This document shows, piece after piece, positions 59,206-64,000 of a stretch of 64,000 bases of DNA. A program made the position numbers and the translations under genes. Location: the NCBI GenBank assembly GCA_001940985.1, contig MSHB01000021.1, positions 27,644 to 91,643 on the forward strand, given 5' to 3'. The number at the start of each line of letters is the position of its first letter. Within the stretch, counting starts at the first letter, position 1. This DNA comes from Mollicutes bacterium Phil14. Its GTDB lineage: Bacteria; Bacillota_I; Bacilli_A; ML615J-28; CAG-698. The notes beneath the pieces were generated by a model, which was not told the DNA's origin, made no database searches, and saw only the letters and a list, made by a program, of their open reading frames with translations.

Positions 59206-60243
59206 ATGGACAAAAAAATATTATTTGAAATGTTAGAAACTCCATCAGTTTCAGGAAATGAATTTTCATTACAAAGAAAGATTAAATCACATATGGAAAA
59301 TTATGCTGATGAAATAATGACGGATTTAGTTGGTAATTTGGTAAGTGTAATTAATCCAGAATCTGAAGTTAAAGTTTTATTAGCTGCTCATGCTGATGAA
59401 ATTGGTTTGATGATAACAAGAATATTAGATGACGGTAGATGCTTGGTTGAAGAAGTAGGTTCTATAACAGCTGGCGTATATATTGGTCAAAAAGTCCAAG
59501 TAATAACAAAAAAAGGAATAGTTAATGGAGCTATTGCAAAATTTAGAAATAGTTTTAATTCAACTCCAAAAGAAGATGGATTAATTTTAGATTTAGGAGT
59601 TTTTTCAAAAGAAGAAGCTTCTAAACTAGTTGAAGTTGGTGATTGCATAGTTCATGATTCAACATATAAAATGCTAAATGATAAGATCATATGTTCACGT
59701 GCTCTAGATGATAAAATAGGTATATATACTATTAATGAAGCCTTGAAATTAGCTAAAGAAATGGGAACTAAAAATGGAGTGTATGCAGCTTGTACAGTTG
59801 GCGAAGAGACAACAAAAAATGGAGCTACTTTAATCTCTAAAAGAATTAATCCAACTATAGCTATAGCTATTGATGTTACAACAGATCGTTCATCATTACT
59901 TGAACAAGGTAACAGCAATAACGTTGTTATGGGAAAAGGACCTGATATGACAATAGGTACTATTATGAATAAAAAATTAGAGAAATTAGTTAGAGAATGT
60001 GCTTTAGAGGCTAATATTCCTTTACAAATTTCAACTGTTGTATACAGAAGTTATACTGATGCAGATGCAATGTATGCAGCAAATTTAGGAATACCAACAA
60101 TTCTATTAAGCATACCACTAAGATATATGCATTCTCCTGCTGAAATCGTTAATTTAGATGATGTTGAAAACACAATTAAATTATTAGCACAAATAATTGT
60201 AAAATTAAATAAAAATATGGACTTTAATCCTTTAGAAGATTAA
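59206..60243 (+). CDS. M42 family metallopeptidase
   Basis: LAAHADEIGLMITR, SRALDDKIGIYTINEAL, CTVGEETTKNGA. Confidence 0.9.
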   Translation: MDKKILFEMLETPSVSGNEFSLQRKIKSHMENYADEIMTDLVGNLVSVINPESEVKVLLAAHADEIGLMITRILDDGRCLVEEVGSITAGVYIGQKVQVITKKGIVNGAIAKFRNSFNSTPKEDGLILDLGVFSKEEASKLVEVGDCIVHDSTYKMLNDKIICSRALDDKIGIYTINEALKLAKEMGTKNGVYAACTVGEETTKNGATLISKRINPTIAIAIDVTTDRSSLLEQGNSNNVVMGKGPDMTIGTIMNKKLEKLVRECALEANIPLQISTVVYRSYTDADAMYAANLGIPTILLSIPLRYMHSPAEIVNLDDVENTIKLLAQIIVKLNKNMDFNPLED

Positions 60244-60250
60244 TTTGTGA

Positions 60251-62689
60251 TTGAGAAGGAGAGAAAAAATGAGTATAAAAATTAAAATTAAGAAAATTTT
60301 ACTATTAATAATTGTATGCTTTTCTTTTTTGGTTATAGCATGTAAAGAAAAAATCGAACCACATTTAGAAATTACTTGTGATACTGTTGAAATAATTGAT
60401 AATAAAATTACTCTTGAATATGCAGATAAAATAATGTTAAACGTTTCTTATCAACCAGCTGGTATCACTGAAAATATTGATATTTTAGAAAAAGACGAAA
60501 ATAATGTTGTTTTATTCGAAAAACCTTTCATAACTGCTATAAATGAAGGTAGTGCTGAGTTTGTTATTTCTTATACTAATGAGAATGGTGTGGAATTTAA
60601 AGAGAATTTGCTTGTTGAAGTAGTTCCTAGATCTAAAAAATCTGTTCAAAGATTAGTTATATCTAGCAAAAATGTAGTTTCTTCACAAGGCTCTTTCAAT
60701 ATTACAGTTAATACTTTTGGTGCTGAAGATTTAGGAAAAATAATTTATAAATCAAGTGATGAAAATATTGCAGTTGTTACAGAAGATGGTGTAGTATATG
60801 GAGTTGCAGCTGGCGTTTGTGAAATTAGTGCAACTTTAGAAAGCAATCCTGAACTTACTGATACAATAAAATTAAATGTTTTCGATTATAGTAAAGTTGA
60901 ATCAGTTAATGGTGGTAGATATAGTGTTAGTGATGCTGATGATTATCGAATTTTACCATATGGTGTTGAGTATCAAAAAGTCACTGCTTATACTTCAACT
61001 CCACTTGAAGGAATTGATGCTGATGGATATGGTGGTGGAACTGAAATTATTACTCCTGATAAATATTATCCTCAAAAAATAAGTTTATTACAAGTTCCAA
61101 GTAGTAAAGAAGTTAAAATAACAACATGGGCTAACTTAAAGAACAATCGCTGGACTTTGACAACTGTTAAAGGGTTAATTAATAACTATGAAAGTAATAA
61201 TCCTGGATGGAAAGTAGTTGCGGCAATTAATGGTGATTTCTTCGATATTAATGCTAAAGGTAATTTACCTTATCAAACTACCAGTTCTTTAGTTTCTAAT
61301 GGGGAATTTTACAAAACTACTGCATCTTATATGATAGGATTTAGAAATGACGGTAGTAAGAATCCATTAGTTGGTTTTAAAGATATTAAAAAAACTGATA
61401 AGATGATTTTAGCTATTTATGATTCAAATAATAATATAATAAAAGAGTTCGATATTGATAATATCAATAAACAACCATCTGACTCTGAAACAAGTGTTTT
61501 CTTTGCTAATTATAATAGTGAAAAGCAAATTGTTCCGATTCGCGCTGATAGTGAAAATCTTTATGTTGTTGAAAAAGCAGAACTAGCTTTACCTAATAAT
61601 AGTAATGATTTTTATGGAAAAGGTACTATTTCTACAAAAGAAAATGTAGAATTAGGTATAGGTGCTTTTGCAATTGCTACAAACAATAAAGAAGTTTTAA
61701 AATATTTAAATATTGGTGTAAAAATACGCTGTCAATATGAATATGTTGGTGATTATTCTAATATTAATGATATATGTGGTTGTAGACCAGCATTTTTGAT
61801 TAATGGTGAATATGAAGAAGGAGGAACTATCAACGATAGAGCTCCACGTACTGCAATTGGTGTAAAGGCTGATGGAACAATAGTTATGATGGTAATTGAT
61901 GGCCGTCAAAGTAAAAATAATATGTATGGTGCTGATTCAAGAGAAATGGCTTCAATTATGAAATATTATGGATGTGTTGATGCCTATAACCTTGATGGTG
62001 GTGGTTCTTCAACAATGGTAATTCGTGATGGTGACAGATTTGTTGTAACAAATAGTCCATCTGATGGTCGTGAAAGAACTGATGGTAACTGTATATTAGT
62101 AGTTGTAAAAGATGCAGAGTATGAAAATGAAGTTACTGATATTACAGAAACTCAAGCTACTATTAATTTAAGTGTTAAAAATGATAACGGAAAAGATATT
62201 AAAAAATTATGGATTTCTTTAGATAATAAGTTCTATGAAGTTGTTAATGGAAAAGTTACATTAAATAATTTGATTCACAATTCAACTTATAACTATACTG
62301 TATTTTATGAAAATTCTAATGGAGATTTAATAGAAACATTAAGTGGTTATAGTTTTAAGACCAATAAAGTAAATTATAAATATTTAACTACTTTCTTGAT
62401 AGAAGATGATGAATTTTATGAAATAATTGTAAAATACTTAGATGAAGATGAGTGTAGTTCTATTGGTGGTGCGATGGTTAAGATTGTAGCTATAAAAGAT
62501 GGTGAAGAAAAAGTTTCTAATACTTTCTTAAAGGGTAGCGGAACAGTAAAATTGAAAAAGGAAATCATCGGTGAAGAAATTAAAAGTATTAGTTTAGAAT
62601 ACTCTTATCAATTAGATTATAAAAATAGAATTAGTGAAGTTTTAGAAAATGTAAAATATATTTTTGTTGACAAGAGAACTTCAAAGTGA
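60251..62689 (+). CDS. lipoprotein with Ig-like (BIG2-type) and phosphodiester glycosidase (NAGPA-like) domains
   Basis: Lipobox FLVIAC; AVVTEDGVVYGVAAGVCEISAT; AAINGDFFDI..., RAPRTAIGVKADGTIVMMVIDGRQ, NLDGGGSSTMV; likely start 60269. Confidence 0.88.
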   Translation: MRRREKMSIKIKIKKILLLIIVCFSFLVIACKEKIEPHLEITCDTVEIIDNKITLEYADKIMLNVSYQPAGITENIDILEKDENNVVLFEKPFITAINEGSAEFVISYTNENGVEFKENLLVEVVPRSKKSVQRLVISSKNVVSSQGSFNITVNTFGAEDLGKIIYKSSDENIAVVTEDGVVYGVAAGVCEISATLESNPELTDTIKLNVFDYSKVESVNGGRYSVSDADDYRILPYGVEYQKVTAYTSTPLEGIDADGYGGGTEIITPDKYYPQKISLLQVPSSKEVKITTWANLKNNRWTLTTVKGLINNYESNNPGWKVVAAINGDFFDINAKGNLPYQTTSSLVSNGEFYKTTASYMIGFRNDGSKNPLVGFKDIKKTDKMILAIYDSNNNIIKEFDIDNINKQPSDSETSVFFANYNSEKQIVPIRADSENLYVVEKAELALPNNSNDFYGKGTISTKENVELGIGAFAIATNNKEVLKYLNIGVKIRCQYEYVGDYSNINDICGCRPAFLINGEYEEGGTINDRAPRTAIGVKADGTIVMMVIDGRQSKNNMYGADSREMASIMKYYGCVDAYNLDGGGSSTMVIRDGDRFVVTNSPSDGRERTDGNCILVVVKDAEYENEVTDITETQATINLSVKNDNGKDIKKLWISLDNKFYEVVNGKVTLNNLIHNSTYNYTVFYENSNGDLIETLSGYSFKTNKVNYKYLTTFLIEDDEFYEIIVKYLDEDECSSIGGAMVKIVAIKDGEEKVSNTFLKGSGTVKLKKEIIGEEIKSISLEYSYQLDYKNRISEVLENVKYIFVDKRTSK

Positions 62690-62695
62690 AAATAG

Positions 62696-62727
62696 ATGAT
62701 ACCCGTTTGGGTATCATTTTATTTGTA
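62696..62727 (+). terminator. rho-independent terminator
   Basis: ATGATACCCgtttGGGTATCATTTTATTT. Confidence 0.75.
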
Positions 62728-62784
62728 AAAAAAAGTAGAAAAATAAGTGGTGTTATGATAGAATATATAACGAGGTGATTAGCG

Positions 62785-64000
62785 ATGACAGAAAAACAAA
62801 AGAAATTTTTATCGATAATTCAATATATTAATTTTCCAATTTATGAAGGTATATATTCTGGTGAAATTGAAAAAATATGCATTAATAAATCAACGATGGT
62901 TTTGGAAATGTTCATCGCTTTTTCAGAATTTGTAGCTCCAGCTGTAGTAAGCGAACTTATTGATACATTAAGAAAACAGTTAGTTGATAAAGGTCTTGCT
63001 AAACGTGCTGAAGTAACTATTAATTTCAAATGCAAAGAATTACCAAATCATTTGTTAGAACAATACTATAAGTATTTTTTAGAAGTTTTGTGTAAAAGTA
63101 AAGTTAGATATGAGACTTTAAAAAAGTTTGAAACAAACTTTGTTGATAACAAAGTCACTGTTATGGTTGCTAATGATTTTGATAGAGAAATTGCTCTAGA
63201 TTTATTAAGAACAATTAAACTTTGTTTTGAAAGATTTGGTTTTAATACTGTAACTGTTGACGCTTCTATAAATCAGTTCATTATGCCAATTTCTGAAGAA
63301 ATAGCTAGAGATAAAAAAGCAGCGGAAGAACAAGTTAATTATGATCAAAGACGTTATGAAGAATCATTGAACAAAAATAATCAAGCTGAAAAACATCAAA
63401 GCAAAAAAATGGTTAAAATGCCAAAACAGGGTACTCCTTTAAATAATGTTTCACAACCTTTAGCTGATTTACCTTCTTCTGAATATGAATTAGTTGAATA
63501 TTTGCAAAAGAATGGAACTAATAACTTTGTAATTGAAGGAGATATAATTAAAGCAGAGATTAAGTCATTGAGCACAGGATCTAAAATATATGAAGCTACT
63601 ATGACTGATGGAATTAGTTCAATAATTATAAAAACATTCATAAATCCTCAAGATGAAAAACAAGAAAAATTTTATCGTGAAAATGGTATGGTTGGATGCA
63701 GATTAAAAACATATGGTTATTTAGGATATGATACTTTTTCTCGTGACATTGTTTTGAAGATTCGAGAATCTGGTGGCTTAGGTAAAAGTGAGAAAAAAGT
63801 AAAAGAAGATATTGCACCTGTGAAAAGAGTAGAATTACATGCTCATACTAAAATGAGTGCTCAGGACTCAATTCTTGATGTAAAAGATTATGTATTAAGA
63901 GCAAAAGAGTATGGTCATACTGCAGTTGCAGTTACAGATAAGTACAATGTTCAAGCATTACCAGATTTACAAAAGATTTGTAATGACAATGGTATAAAAC
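62785..64000 (+). CDS. polC: PolC-type DNA polymerase III alpha subunit (partial, runs off window)
   Basis: Open frame from ATG 62785: MTEKQKKFLSIIQYINFPIYEG...; OB-fold segment then PHP start RVELHAHTKMSAQDSILDVKDYVLRAKEYGHTAVAVTDK. Confidence 0.92.
   Translation, partial: MTEKQKKFLSIIQYINFPIYEGIYSGEIEKICINKSTMVLEMFIAFSEFVAPAVVSELIDTLRKQLVDKGLAKRAEVTINFKCKELPNHLLEQYYKYFLEVLCKSKVRYETLKKFETNFVDNKVTVMVANDFDREIALDLLRTIKLCFERFGFNTVTVDASINQFIMPISEEIARDKKAAEEQVNYDQRRYEESLNKNNQAEKHQSKKMVKMPKQGTPLNNVSQPLADLPSSEYELVEYLQKNGTNNFVIEGDIIKAEIKSLSTGSKIYEATMTDGISSIIIKTFINPQDEKQEKFYRENGMVGCRLKTYGYLGYDTFSRDIVLKIRESGGLGKSEKKVKEDIAPVKRVELHAHTKMSAQDSILDVKDYVLRAKEYGHTAVAVTDKYNVQALPDLQKICNDNGIK

Overview
AT-rich chromosome window from a low-GC Firmicutes/Mollicutes-like bacterium. 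Taxonomy is inferred only from composition and gene content. The flanks are mostly housekeeping: coaD, gltX, a tldD/pmbA-type pair, a DEAD-box helicase, argS, metK, a MATE transporter, peptidases, an FtsX-type ABC system, a P-type ATPase, GH3 and GH9 enzymes, and the start of polC at the right edge. RNA features are four tRNAs, a probable 6S RNA, two SAM-I-clan riboswitch-like leaders and a yybP-ykoY (Mn2+)-like leader. An accessory island at about 16.5-33.8 kb lies between tRNA-Arg and the metK SAM leader. Its core is a tightly packed operon (19885-31912) that reads as a DNA phosphorothioation defence locus of the Ssp/Dnd kind: a PAPS-reductase/DndC-like protein with Zn-ribbon and ferredoxin segments, a DUF4007-like protein, a 1147-aa P-loop ATPase and a cysteine desulfurase. 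These are followed by a less familiar module: a PLD+DEAH helicase, a 56-aa protein, a DndD-like SMC ATPase and a 172-aa orphan. Next to it are a polymerase-beta-like nucleotidyltransferase, a membrane-DUF1643 fusion, a SAM-riboswitch-controlled 90-aa orphan, a 44-bp-period tRNA-T-arm-like repeat and an IS21-type istA without istB. All calls come from reading the sequence and supplied ORFs; no database search was run.
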